This document shows, piece by piece, positions 16,795 to 24,959 of a DNA stretch of 64,000 nt. The DNA comes from Inquilinus sp. Marseille-Q2685 (GTDB lineage Bacteria; Pseudomonadota; Alphaproteobacteria; DSM-16000; Inquilinaceae). Both the position numbers and the translations under genes were made by a program. The stretch's first letter is position 1. The number at the start of each line of letters is the position of its first letter. Location of the stretch: assembly GCF_916619195.1 (NCBI RefSeq), contig NZ_CAKAKL010000002.1:994001-1058000 (forward strand), read 5' to 3'. A model generated the notes under the pieces. It was not told the DNA's origin and ran no database searches. It saw nothing but the letters and a program-made list of their open reading frames with translations.

Positions 16795-17124
16795 CTACAG
16801 CTTGATGCCGCCCGGCTGCGCGTGGCGCGGCGCCCAGTTGCGCACGACGGAGCTGGCGGGACCGTAGCGGCGGGCGAACTCCGCCTGGGACAGGCGCAGC
16901 CCGCGGCACAGCATCTCGGCCCGGAGCGCCGCCTGCACCCGGGACTGCCGGGGCGCGGCGGAACGGGGGGTCTCGGCCGAAAGGTCCATATCCGCGATCT
17001 CCCTCATCGGGACCACAGCGTCGGTATCGTTCGCGGCCTTCGGCGGAAGGGAAGCTAGCTTGTGCTCATCCGCCCGAAGCGGGGCCGGATTCGTCCTGGG
17101 ACGCCTGCGGTGCTGACCAGCCAT
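16795..17124 (-). CDS. Small protein with XRE/antitoxin-like helix-turn-helix
   Basis: A 109-residue basic protein. Its last 45 residues (LRLSQAEFARRYG followed by VVRNWAPRHAQPGG) look like the HTH of HigA/NadS-type antitoxins, where LSQxEFAxRxG and LRxWExGxxxP are conserved; the WE dipeptide is WA here and the tail is short. The N-terminal 60 residues are low-complexity. The ATG at 17124 is fixed by GGAGGAA 6 nt upstream; the longer frame to 17391 lacks coding character. No toxin gene is beside it. It may be a small autonomous DNA-binding protein or a decaying antitoxin. Confidence 0.6.
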   Translation of the reverse strand: MAGQHRRRPRTNPAPLRADEHKLASLPPKAANDTDAVVPMREIADMDLSAETPRSAAPRQSRVQAALRAEMLCRGLRLSQAEFARRYGPASSVVRNWAPRHAQPGGIKL

Positions 17125-17462
17125 GGCGGTTCCTCCAGCGGCTTTTGTCGTTGCGGCCCTCGGCGGCCCCGGAGGCCCGCCGCGCGCCGTGGTTCCTGCA
17201 GGAGAAGATCGATCACTGCATGTCCATCGGCGATGCGACGATCCTGTGAAGCGCATCGGCGCCGGGGGAACGGCGCCAAACCGACAAACACACGGGCCAG
17301 CGAGGCTATCGGCAAATCGTGGGCGACGCACTCGCGGTCGATCTCCGACCTGCAGGGTGGGCACTCTGCGCCAGCAGGGACGCCCCGACAAGGAAAATCA
17401 TCAACGATGATATAATATTACATTCCTATGACGTCGCGAGATCTGGACGGCCGAACATATGT
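17125..17462. other. 338-bp gene-free region with AT-rich patch and palindrome
   Basis: No convincing gene. From 17395 to 17465 the sequence turns AT-rich: ATCATC-AAC-GATGAT (17398-17412) is an inverted repeat, TATAAT occurs at 17411-17416, and GAACATATGTTC (17453-17464) is a perfect 12-bp palindrome that overlaps the rsuA stop. The elements may serve the small XRE-like gene on the minus strand. Confidence 0.4.
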
Positions 17463-18173
17463 TCACGACGCCGTCGGCTTGAACACTGCCGCCACCTCCG
17501 CCGGGACCAGCAACCGCCACCGGCCTTCTGCCAGATCTTCGAGGCCGAGGCCGCCGATGCCGGCCCGATGCAGGGCTTCGACATGGTTGCCGACCGCCGC
17601 GAACATCCGCCGGACCTGGTGGTAACGGCCCTCGGTCACAGTCAGCCGGGCGCGCCGCGGCCCGAGCGGTTCCAGCACCGCCGGCTCCAGCGGCGTTGTC
17701 TCCGACCGCAGCATCAGCGTGCCGGAGGCGAAGACCACCGCCTCCTCCCCGCTCAGATCGCGCGCCAGCTCCGCCTCATAGATCTTCGGGATCCGGCTTT
17801 TCGGCGAGATGATCCGGTGCAGCAGCGGCCCGTCATCGGTCAGCAGCAGGAGGCCGGTGGTGTCGCGGTCCAGCCGCCCGACCGGGGCGATGATCGGGTT
17901 GCGCAGGCGGAAGCGCGGCGGCAGCAGCTCATAGACCACCCGTCCCGGATCGCTGGTCGAGCAGGTGTAGCCGGCCGGCTTGTTCAGCATCAGCACCGCG
18001 CCCGGCGGCGGGTCGAGCGGCCGGCCGTCGATCCGGATCGCCTCGTGCTCCGGCTGCGTCTCGGCACCCAGCGGCCGGCCCTCGGCATCGGTGACGCGGC
18101 CGTCGCGCAGCAATGCTTCCACCTGCTTGCGGCTGCCGTAGCCGAGATTGGCGAGATAGCGGACCAGCTTCAT
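17463..18173 (-). CDS. rsuA: 16S rRNA pseudouridine synthase RsuA family
   Basis: A 236-residue RsuA/RluB/E/F-type enzyme. An N-terminal S4-like RNA-binding domain (KLVRYLANLGYGSRKQVEAL) is followed by the catalytic domain with PVGRLDRDTTGLLLLT, which holds the catalytic Asp, and by LTVTEGRYHQVRRMFAAVG. It isomerises a uridine in rRNA; U516 of 16S rRNA is the RsuA target, though RluE/F specificity cannot be excluded. The start codon overlaps the stop of rsmC (18170-18173), so both rRNA-modification genes are translationally coupled. Confidence 0.88.
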   Translation of the reverse strand: MKLVRYLANLGYGSRKQVEALLRDGRVTDAEGRPLGAETQPEHEAIRIDGRPLDPPPGAVLMLNKPAGYTCSTSDPGRVVYELLPPRFRLRNPIIAPVGRLDRDTTGLLLLTDDGPLLHRIISPKSRIPKIYEAELARDLSGEEAVVFASGTLMLRSETTPLEPAVLEPLGPRRARLTVTEGRYHQVRRMFAAVGNHVEALHRAGIGGLGLEDLAEGRWRLLVPAEVAAVFKPTAS

Positions 18174-19207
18174 CGCACGCCCTTCGAGGCTTCGATCACC
18201 TTGTAGGCGCCGTCGTCGGCGACGCGGCGGACCATGGTGAAGGCCTGCTCCAGCGTCGCCTCGTAGGGCAGGTGCCGGTTCGCCACCAGAAACAGCCGGC
18301 CCTTCTGGCGCAGCGCCGCCGCCGCCGCGGTGATGAAGGCACGGCCGAGATCGTGCCGGTCGGCCCGCCCGCCTTCGTGAAAGGGCGGATTGGTCACGAC
18401 GAAATGATAGCGCCGGTCCCGCGGCAACCCGGCAGCGACATCATGCCAGAGGTAATCCAGCTCGGCCCGGCCGGCATAGGGCTCCAGGTTGCGACGCGCC
18501 AGCTCCAGCGCCCGGGCCTCGGCCTCGTAGAGATCCAGCGCCGTGACCTCCGGGCAGCGGTCGAGCACTTCGGCCGACAATGTGCCGAAGCCAGCGCCGA
18601 GATCCGCGCCCTGCCCCTTCAGATCCGGCGGCAGATGGGCGGCCAGCAGGGCCGAGCCGGGGTCGATCCGGTCCCAGGCGAACAGGCCGGGACGGCTGAG
18701 GAAGCGGCCGTCGGCCACCGGCCGCGGTTCGTCCAGGGCCTTCCATTCCGCCTGCAAGGCCGGATCGCCGGCGCCGGCATGCGCCCAGAACACCCGGCAG
18801 CGGTTCTTCGACAGGCTGTCGACCCTGCCGGCCAGGCGGCCCAGATCCTCCTCGACCGAGCGCGCCCCGTCGGCGTTGGCCAGGCTGACCACCACCGTCC
18901 CGCCGGGTTCGGCCTGCTCCAGCGCCCGGGCCAGCAACGCCCGCGCCGCCTCGCGCTGGCGCGGCGGCAGCACCAGCACCAGCGGGAACCGGCCTTCCAC
19001 ATGCGTCGACACCGTCAGCCCCGTCGCCTCCAGCGCCGCGGCCCGTGGCCGGAAGCTCTGCTCGCAAACCAGAGCCGGCGAGGCGAACTCGGCCAGAGCC
19101 GCCCCGGCGCGGGCGCCGAGAAGCAGGGCGCGACCGTCCACCGGCCACGCCAGGGCATCGGTTCGAAACGGCAGGAACAGGGTGTCGAGCGCGGGATCGT
19201 CGGTCAT
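18170..19207 (-). CDS. rsmC: 16S rRNA methyltransferase RsmC-like (N2-guanine)
   Basis: A 345-residue class I SAM methyltransferase. The C-terminal half has motif I GADLGAGFGTLSAEVLDRCP, an acidic loop ALDLYEAEARAL and the catalytic VVTNPPFHEGG, the NPPF of N2-guanine methyltransferases. The N-terminal half is a degenerate methyltransferase-like domain, as in RsmC (G1207 of 16S rRNA) and RlmG. The ATG at 19207 is fixed by GGGAGG 6 nt upstream; the frame continues far upstream but in the IclR gene's shadow. It overlaps rsuA by 4 bp downstream and starts 45 bp after the IclR gene ends. Confidence 0.85.
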   Translation of the reverse strand: MTDDPALDTLFLPFRTDALAWPVDGRALLLGARAGAALAEFASPALVCEQSFRPRAAALEATGLTVSTHVEGRFPLVLVLPPRQREAARALLARALEQAEPGGTVVVSLANADGARSVEEDLGRLAGRVDSLSKNRCRVFWAHAGAGDPALQAEWKALDEPRPVADGRFLSRPGLFAWDRIDPGSALLAAHLPPDLKGQGADLGAGFGTLSAEVLDRCPEVTALDLYEAEARALELARRNLEPYAGRAELDYLWHDVAAGLPRDRRYHFVVTNPPFHEGGRADRHDLGRAFITAAAAALRQKGRLFLVANRHLPYEATLEQAFTMVRRVADDGAYKVIEASKGVR

Positions 19208-19251
19208 GCCGGCCTCCCTGGCATATCGACGCCGAAAACGGAAGGGCGGGC

Positions 19252-20079
19252 TTACCCGCCCCGGCCGGCGCTGCCCAGCAGTTGGGCCGGCCGGCGCAGG
19301 GCCGGGTCGAACGGGTTGAGGCGCGGGCCGATCGCCGCCGCCTCGCGCTTGAGGATCTCGACCACGGTCGGCAGCCGGTCCTCGCCCAGCCGCTCCGAGA
19401 TCGTGCCGATGCTGAGCGCCGCCACCGCCCGGCCTTCCCGGTCCAGGATCGGCACCGCCGCGCCGCCCATGCCGGGCAGCACGAAGTCGCGCCGGGCGGC
19501 AAAGCCGGCCTCCCGCGCCTTCGCCATCTCGGCGCGTAGATAGACCTCGTCCATGAAGCCCTGGCCGACCAGGCGCGGGACGTTGAAGCGGATCACCTCC
19601 TCGCGCTCCGCCTCCGGCAGGAAAGCCAGGATCACCAGCGCCCCCTGGCCGACCCCGAGCGGCACCCGGCCGCCGATGTCGCCGGTGAAGGAGCGGATCG
19701 GGAACGGCCCCTCGCAGCGATCCAGGCACAGCGCGTCGAAGCCGCTGCGCACCAGCAGGAACACGGTGTCTCCGAGCATCGCGGACAGGCGCTGCAGCAC
19801 CGGCCGGCACAGGTCGCGCAAGTTGCCGGGGTTCCCGGCCCGCGCCGCCAGGGCGAAGAAGTCGATGCCGAGCCGGTACAGCCGGCTGCGCCCGTCCTGC
19901 TCGACCACCCCCTCGGCCAGCAGCGCCTGCAGCAGTCGATGGACCGTCGCCTGGGTCAGGCCGGTGGCCTCGGCGATGCGGATCAGCTTCGCTCCTTCCC
20001 CGCCCGCCTCGGCCAGGGCCCGCAGGATGGCGAAGCCGCGCTGCAGGCTCTTGCCCGGGGCTTCGCTCTCTTTCGCCAT
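19252..20079 (-). CDS. IclR family regulator of the adjacent ABC/oxidase operon
   Basis: A 275-residue IclR protein: winged HTH at the N-terminus (SLQRGFAILRALAEAGG; IAEATGLTQATVHRLLQALL) and the GAF-like effector domain (LDRCEGPFPIRSFTGDIG; PGMGGAAVPILDREGRAVAA). It is divergent from the ABC-transporter operon starting at 20301 and almost certainly controls it; two identical-format palindromes, TTCCG-N5-CGGAA, lie between them. The ATG at 20079 (GGAG upstream) is preferred to a GTG at 20100. IclR regulators of this type usually respond to the transported compound. Confidence 0.92.
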   Translation of the reverse strand: MAKESEAPGKSLQRGFAILRALAEAGGEGAKLIRIAEATGLTQATVHRLLQALLAEGVVEQDGRSRLYRLGIDFFALAARAGNPGNLRDLCRPVLQRLSAMLGDTVFLLVRSGFDALCLDRCEGPFPIRSFTGDIGGRVPLGVGQGALVILAFLPEAEREEVIRFNVPRLVGQGFMDEVYLRAEMAKAREAGFAARRDFVLPGMGGAAVPILDREGRAVAALSIGTISERLGEDRLPTVVEILKREAAAIGPRLNPFDPALRRPAQLLGSAGRGG

Positions 20080-20114
20080 TTTCGGAAACTCCAGATCCAC
20101 ATCACACTGATTGA

Positions 20115-20129
20115 TTCCGTATTTCGGAA
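20115..20129. promoter_or_regulatory. Candidate IclR operator, site 1
   Basis: TTCCG-TATTT-CGGAA, flanked by A and T to give a 6-bp arm. It lies 36 bp before the IclR start, well placed for autoregulation. A half-site CGGAA follows at 20156-20160. Confidence 0.6.
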
Positions 20130-20176
20130 TGTATGTGAGATTACTCCTGATAAAACGGAATGTCTCCTTGACTCGT

Positions 20177-20188
20177 CGTTTCGAAACG
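20177..20188. promoter_or_regulatory. 12-bp perfect palindrome between the two operators
   Basis: CGTTTCGAAACG is a perfect palindrome about midway between the two TTCCG-N5-CGGAA sites in the IclR/ABC intergenic region. Its function is unknown. Confidence 0.4.
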
Positions 20189-20214
20189 GTGTTGTGAGAA
20201 GACGCGCCGGCACC

Positions 20215-20229
20215 TTCCGTTCCACGGAA
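20215..20229. promoter_or_regulatory. Candidate IclR operator, site 2
   Basis: TTCCG-TTCCA-CGGAA, the same arms and spacer length as site 1, exactly 100 bp away (about ten helical turns) and 71 bp before the ABC operon start. Two in-phase sites suit looping or cooperative binding. Confidence 0.6.
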
Positions 20230-20300
20230 GCAAGACCGGCGGGGCCGATGCGCGGCAGCGCGGAACGGCGGTCATCGACAGGGATGCCAGGGAGCCGGCA

Positions 20301-21374
20301 GTGACCTTTCTCCGTCTCGAGCGGATCTCGAAGCTCTATGGCGACGTCGCCGCAGTCGCCGATCTCGACCTGACCGTGGAGCGCGGCGAGTTCGTCTCTC
20401 TGCTCGGCCCGTCCGGCTGCGGCAAGACCACGACGCTGCAGATGGTCGCCGGCTTCGTCCCGGCCACCACCGGGCGGATCGTGCTGGACGGGCAGGACCT
20501 GACCCGGGTGAAGCCGAACCGCCGCGGCCTCGGCGTGGTGTTCCAGAGCTACGCCCTGTTCCCGCACATGACCGTGGCCGACAACGTCGCCTTCGGCCTG
20601 GAGATGCGCGGCATCGCGAAGCCGGAGCGGGCGAAGCGGGTCGAGGAGGCGCTGGCGCTGGTCCATCTCGACCACCTCGCCGGCCGCTATCCGCGGGCCC
20701 TGTCCGGCGGGCAGCGCCAGCGCGTCGCCCTGGCCCGCGCCCTGGTCATCGAGCCGCCGGTGCTGCTGCTGGACGAGCCCTTGTCCAACCTGGACGCCAA
20801 GCTGCGCGAGGCGATGCAGTTCGAGCTGCGCCAGATCCAGCGCCGCACCGGCACCACCACGATCATGGTCACCCACGACCAGGCCGAGGCGCTGTCGATC
20901 AGCGACCGGGTGGTGGTGATGGAGCGCGGCCGCATCACCCAGATCGATCAGCCCTACCGGATGTATGAGCATCCGCGCAGCCGCTTCATCTCCGACTTCG
21001 TCGGCAAGGCCAACCTGCTGGACGGGGTGGTGGCCCAGGCCGGCGCCACGGCCCGGGTGACGGTCGGCGACGCGACGCTGGAGGTGCCGGGCGACGGCCT
21101 GCCCGCCGGCGCTCGCGTGCTGCTGTGCCTGCGGCCGGAGAAGCTGTCGCTGGGCGCGCCCGGCACCGGAAGGCTGCCCGGCACGGTGTCGCGCCGCTAC
21201 TTCCTGGGCAGCCAGTGGCTGTACCACCTGGACAGCCCGGCCGGCGAGCTGCTGGCCGCTGCGCCGAACCTCGGCGGCGAGCCGCTGGCCGAGGGCGCGC
21301 ACGCCGGCATCGACTGGGCGCCGGACATGGTCCGGGTGCTGTGCGACGCCGAAGCGGCCGAGGCCGTCCGATGA
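20301..21374 (+). CDS. ABC importer ATPase, spermidine/putrescine (PotA) type
   Basis: A 357-residue ATPase with Walker A GPSGCGKTT (36-44), the ABC signature LSGGQRQRVALARAL, Walker B LLLDEPLSNLDAK, the switch His in MVTHDQAEAL, and a C-terminal TOBE-like domain (LLCLRPEKLSL). This is the PotA/FbpC-type subunit, energising import of polyamines, opines or similar organic cations. The start is GTG at 20301 with GGGAG 6 nt before it. It is the first gene of a seven-gene operon (20301-27171); the ATG of the next gene overlaps its stop. Two IclR-type sites lie just upstream. Confidence 0.93.
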   Translation: MTFLRLERISKLYGDVAAVADLDLTVERGEFVSLLGPSGCGKTTTLQMVAGFVPATTGRIVLDGQDLTRVKPNRRGLGVVFQSYALFPHMTVADNVAFGLEMRGIAKPERAKRVEEALALVHLDHLAGRYPRALSGGQRQRVALARALVIEPPVLLLDEPLSNLDAKLREAMQFELRQIQRRTGTTTIMVTHDQAEALSISDRVVVMERGRITQIDQPYRMYEHPRSRFISDFVGKANLLDGVVAQAGATARVTVGDATLEVPGDGLPAGARVLLCLRPEKLSLGAPGTGRLPGTVSRRYFLGSQWLYHLDSPAGELLAAAPNLGGEPLAEGAHAGIDWAPDMVRVLCDAEAAEAVR

Positions 21375-22231
21375 GCGCCACGATCGAGGAGCGCTTGGCC
21401 CCCGCGGCGATGGTGCTGCCGGCGACGATCCTGTTCGCCGGGCTGGTGCTGGCGCCGCTGGCCCTGACCCTGATCCTGTCCTTCCGCGTCTATGACCACA
21501 CGACCGGCGTGCAGGACGCATGGACCCTCGGCCAGTACCTGACCGTTCTGACCGACCCCTACTATTACGAGATCTTCCTGCGCACCTTCCGCCTGTCGGC
21601 CCTGACCACGCTGATCTGCATCGTGGTCGGCGCGCCCGAGGCCTATGTGCTGAGCCGGATGCGCAGCCCGTGGCGGTCGGTCTTCCTCCTGGTGGTGCTG
21701 GCGCCGCTCCTGGTCTCGGTCGTGGTCCGCGCCTTCGGCTGGAGCATGCTGCTGGGCCCGACCGGGCTGGTGAGCGAGGCGACGCAGGCGCTGGGCATCG
21801 GCCGCGTCCGGCTGCTCTACACCGAGACCGCGGTGGTGGTGGCGCTGGTGCACATCATGCTGCCCTTCATGGTCATTCCGGTCTGGACCTCGCTGCAGAA
21901 GCTGGACCCGGCGACCGAGCAGGCGGCGCTGTCGCTGGGCGCGTCCCCCGCCACCGTGCTGCGCCGGGTGGTGCTGCCGCAGATCCTGCCCGGCCTCCTG
22001 TCCGGCAGCCTGATCGTGTTCGGCCTGGCCGCCAGCTCCTTCGCCATCCCCGGCCTGCTCGGCGGTCGGCGGCTGAAGATGGTCGCGACCGTGGTCTATG
22101 ACGAATATCTGAGCTCGCTGAACTGGCCGCTGGGCGCCGCCATCGCGGTGATCCTGCTGGTCGCCAACCTGGCCATCATGCTCGGCTACAACCGGATCGT
22201 CGAAGGACGATACCGGCAAACCCTTGGGTGA
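21371..22231 (+). CDS. ABC permease, PotB type
   Basis: A 286-residue inner-membrane permease of the spermidine/putrescine class with about six membrane helices. The EAA loop reads EQAALSLGASPATVLRRVVLP, cut here by family form, and it docks on the ATPase. The ATG overlaps the upstream stop (ATGA, 21371-21374), so its translation is coupled to the ATPase gene. It forms the channel with the next gene. Confidence 0.92.
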   Translation: MSATIEERLAPAAMVLPATILFAGLVLAPLALTLILSFRVYDHTTGVQDAWTLGQYLTVLTDPYYYEIFLRTFRLSALTTLICIVVGAPEAYVLSRMRSPWRSVFLLVVLAPLLVSVVVRAFGWSMLLGPTGLVSEATQALGIGRVRLLYTETAVVVALVHIMLPFMVIPVWTSLQKLDPATEQAALSLGASPATVLRRVVLPQILPGLLSGSLIVFGLAASSFAIPGLLGGRRLKMVATVVYDEYLSSLNWPLGAAIAVILLVANLAIMLGYNRIVEGRYRQTLG

Positions 22232-22238
22232 GGCGCCG

Positions 22239-23033
22239 ATGTCCCGCAACGGCCCTCTCGCCCTGGTCTTCCACACGCTGGTCGTGATCTTCATGCTGGC
22301 GCCGCTGGCGATCGTCTGCCTGGTCGCCTTCACGCCGGAGAGCACGCTGAGCCTGCCGACCGCCGGCGCCTCGCTGCGCTGGTTCGCGGCGGTGTTCGAC
22401 CACCCGGACTTCCTGCAGTCCTTCTGGAACAGCCTGTGGCTGGCGACCCTGTCGGCGACGCTGTCGACCGCGATCGCGGTGCCGGCCGGCATCGCCACCA
22501 CGCGCTACGCCTTCCGCGGCCGCGACGCGCTGAACGCCCTGTTCCTGTCGCCGCTCTTGATCCCGCATCTGGTGCTGGGCGTGGCGCTGCTGCAGCTGTT
22601 CTCGCGGCTCGGCGCCGCCGGCAGCTTCTTCTGGCTGGTGCTGGCGCACAGCGTGGTGATCACGCCCTACGCGCTGCGGCTGGTGATCGCCGCCCTGGTC
22701 GGCTTCGACCGGTCGACCGAGCAGGCGGCGGCGTCACTGGGCGCCGGCGCCTTCACCGTGTTCCGCCGCATCACCCTGCCGATGATCCTGCCCGGCGTCG
22801 CCGGCGGCTGGCTGCTGGCCTTCATCAACAGCTTCGACGAGCTGACGATGTCGATCTTCGTCACCTCGCCCGCCACCGTCACCCTGCCGGTGCGGATGTA
22901 CATGTACGCGACGGAATCGATCGACCCGATGATGGCCGCGGTGTCGGCCCTGATGGTCGCCGTCACCGCCGTCGCCATGGTCGTGCTCGACCGCATCTAC
23001 GGCCTCGACCGCATCCTGGTCGGCCGCCAGTGA
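22239..23033 (+). CDS. ABC permease, PotC type
   Basis: A 264-residue second permease. It has six predicted helices, and the EAA loop EQAAASLGAGAFTVFRRITL precedes LPMILPGVAGGWLLAF, typical of PotC. ATG at 22239 is chosen with GTGAGG just upstream; an in-frame TTG at 22224 would overlap the previous gene. It pairs with the PotB-type permease to import the substrate bound by the 26125-27171 periplasmic protein. Confidence 0.92.
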   Translation: MSRNGPLALVFHTLVVIFMLAPLAIVCLVAFTPESTLSLPTAGASLRWFAAVFDHPDFLQSFWNSLWLATLSATLSTAIAVPAGIATTRYAFRGRDALNALFLSPLLIPHLVLGVALLQLFSRLGAAGSFFWLVLAHSVVITPYALRLVIAALVGFDRSTEQAAASLGAGAFTVFRRITLPMILPGVAGGWLLAFINSFDELTMSIFVTSPATVTLPVRMYMYATESIDPMMAAVSALMVAVTAVAMVVLDRIYGLDRILVGRQ

Positions 23034-23046
23034 CCGGATCCCCCTC

Positions 23047-23337
23047 ATGCCCATCCTGACCCGCCTGGCCGAGACCGGCCGGCCCGAAATCCGCTTCCGC
23101 CTGGACGGGCGCCCGGCCACGGCCCTGGCCGGCGACACGGTGCTGACCGCGATCCTGACCACGGCCGACCGGCTGCGACGGTCCGAGTTCGGCGGCGGTC
23201 CCCGCGCCGGCTTCTGCCTGATGGGCGCCTGTCAGGATTGCTGGGTGGCGACCGAGGACGGGCAGCGCTTCCGGGCCTGCTCGACCTTCATCGCCGAGGG
23301 CATGCGCCTGGTCATCGGCCCGGGAGAGGCGGCATGA
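23047..23337 (+). CDS. Small 2Fe-2S protein, HcnA/OoxA-like subunit of amine dehydrogenase
   Basis: A 96-residue ferredoxin-fold subunit. GAGFCLMGACQDCWV-like spacing is seen as GFCLMGACQDCW, with a final Cys in RACST, giving the C-x4-C-x2-C...C cluster ligands. This matches the small subunit (HcnA, OoxA N-part, or the LhpE/SoxD-like protein) of heteromeric FAD dehydrogenases. It passes electrons from the FAD subunits to the respiratory chain or another acceptor. The next gene overlaps it by 4 bp, a strong sign of a complex. Confidence 0.88.
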   Translation: MPILTRLAETGRPEIRFRLDGRPATALAGDTVLTAILTTADRLRRSEFGGGPRAGFCLMGACQDCWVATEDGQRFRACSTFIAEGMRLVIGPGEAA

Positions 23338-24707
23338 GCGGCGAGATCAGGCCGGTCATCGTCGGCGCCGGCCCGGCCGGCATCCGTGCCGCCCAGGCCC
23401 TCGCGGCGGCCGGGCTGCGGCCGGTGCTGGTGGACGAGGCCGCCAAGGGCGGCGGCCAGATCTATCGCCGCCAGCCCGACGGCTTCACCCGCGGCGCCAA
23501 AACCCTCTACGGCACCGAGGCTGCCAAGGCCGAGGCGCTGCACCGCACCATCGACGGGCTCGCCATCGATCACCGGCCGAACACTCTGGTCTGGAACATC
23601 GAGGCCGGGGCGCTGGACCTGCTGCGCGACGGTCGCACCGAGCGTCTGCCCCACAGCCACCTGATCTTGGCCACCGGCGCGACCGACCGGATCCTGCCGA
23701 TCCCCGGCTGGACCCTGCCCGGCGCCTACAGCCTGGGCGCGGCGCAGGTGGCGCTGAAATACCAGGGCTGCGGCATCGGCCGGCGCGTCGCCTTCATCGG
23801 CACCGGCCCGCTGCTGCCGCTGGTCGCCTCGCAGTACCTGAAGGCCGGGGCTGAGGTCGCGGCCGTGCTGGACACCGCGCGACAGGCCGACAAGCTGGCC
23901 GCCCTGCCCGGCCTGCTGCGCGGCCCCACGGTGCTGGCGAAGGGTCTGCGCCTGCTGGCGGCGCTGAAGGCCGGCGGTGTCCCAGTCCGGCATGGGGCCC
24001 GGCCGCTGCGCATCCTGGGGACCGAGCGGGTCGAGGGCCTCGCCTGGCATGATGGCGAGCGTGAGCATCGCATCGACTGCGACGCCGTCGCCTTCGGCTA
24101 CGGCCTGCGATCTGAGACACAACTCGCGGATCTGGCCGGCTGCCGCTTTCGCTTCGACCCGCTGAACCGCGCCTGGCTGCCGGAGCGCGACGCCGCCGGC
24201 CGCAGCAGCGTGGCCGGTGTCTACCTGGCCGGCGACGGCGCCGGCATCGCCGGGGCGGATGCCGCCGAGCTGGCTGGCGAGCGCGCGGCCCTGGCGCTGC
24301 TGCAGGATCTCGGCCGGTCGTTCGACCGCGCCCGCGCCACGCGGCTGGAGGCGAAGCTGGCCGCGATCGGCCGGTTCCGCCAGGGCCTGGAGCGCGCCTT
24401 CCCCTTCCCCGCCGGCTGGGCCGCTCAGGCGCCGGACAATCTCGTGGTCTGCCGCTGCGAAGAGGTGTCGGCCGGCACGCTGCGCGCCACCGCCACCCGC
24501 TGGAACACGCCGGAGCTGAACCGGCTGAAGGCGCTGTGCCGGGTCGGCATGGGCCGCTGCCAGGGCCGCATGTGCGGCGCCGCGGCGGCGGAGATCCTGG
24601 CCGCCCACCGCGGCGTGCCGGTCGAAGCGGTGGGGCGGCTGCGCGGCCAGGCCCCGGTCAAGCCGATCCCGGTCGCGATCGAGGACGCGCCGGAGGAAGC
24701 GGCATGA
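23334..24707 (+). CDS. FAD/NAD(P) oxidoreductase, HcnB/OoxA-like subunit
   Basis: A 457-residue pyridine-nucleotide-disulfide-type flavoprotein. It opens with VIVGAGPAGIRAAQAL (FAD dinucleotide fold), has a second fold VAFIGTGPLLPLVA, then YLAGDGAGIAGADAAEL closing FAD binding. The C-terminal 90 residues are a BFD-like iron-sulfur domain with CRCEEV and CRVGMGRCQGRMC, four Cys for a 2Fe-2S cluster. This matches HcnB, opine oxidase subunit A and D-hydroxyproline dehydrogenase alpha. The start overlaps the upstream 2Fe-2S gene; a dispersed repeat separates it from the third subunit. Confidence 0.9.
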   Translation: MSGEIRPVIVGAGPAGIRAAQALAAAGLRPVLVDEAAKGGGQIYRRQPDGFTRGAKTLYGTEAAKAEALHRTIDGLAIDHRPNTLVWNIEAGALDLLRDGRTERLPHSHLILATGATDRILPIPGWTLPGAYSLGAAQVALKYQGCGIGRRVAFIGTGPLLPLVASQYLKAGAEVAAVLDTARQADKLAALPGLLRGPTVLAKGLRLLAALKAGGVPVRHGARPLRILGTERVEGLAWHDGEREHRIDCDAVAFGYGLRSETQLADLAGCRFRFDPLNRAWLPERDAAGRSSVAGVYLAGDGAGIAGADAAELAGERAALALLQDLGRSFDRARATRLEAKLAAIGRFRQGLERAFPFPAGWAAQAPDNLVVCRCEEVSAGTLRATATRWNTPELNRLKALCRVGMGRCQGRMCGAAAAEILAAHRGVPVEAVGRLRGQAPVKPIPVAIEDAPEEAA

Positions 24708-24770
24708 TGGGGCGCATCACAGACTTGACCCGGGAATCCTGTGCGGTCGCCGAGATGTGCTGGATGGGAG

Positions 24771-24922
24771 GGGCCGGAGCCACCCCCTCACCCGGAATCG
24801 CTGCGCGATCCCGACCTCTCCCCGAGGAGAGGTGTAGGGCGGCCGCTCTTCTTCCCTCTCCTTGGGGAGAGGGAGGGGCCCGGCGCCGCAGGCGACGGGA
24901 GGGTGAGGGGGTGGCTCAGGCC
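24771..24922. repeat. Dispersed hairpin repeat, family A, copy 1
   Basis: About 150 bp between two operon genes. It starts GGGCCGGAGCCACCCCCTCA, contains two inverted CCTCTCC/GGAGAGG stems, and closes with GGGTGAGGGGGTGGCTC, so its ends pair with each other. Copy 2, in opposite orientation, is at 56605-56737. It extends the gap inside the operon to 252 bp and would form a long structured hairpin in the mRNA. Confidence 0.85.
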
Positions 24923-24959
24923 TCTCCGTCTCGTCACCGCGCAATGGCCGGGACGCAAC

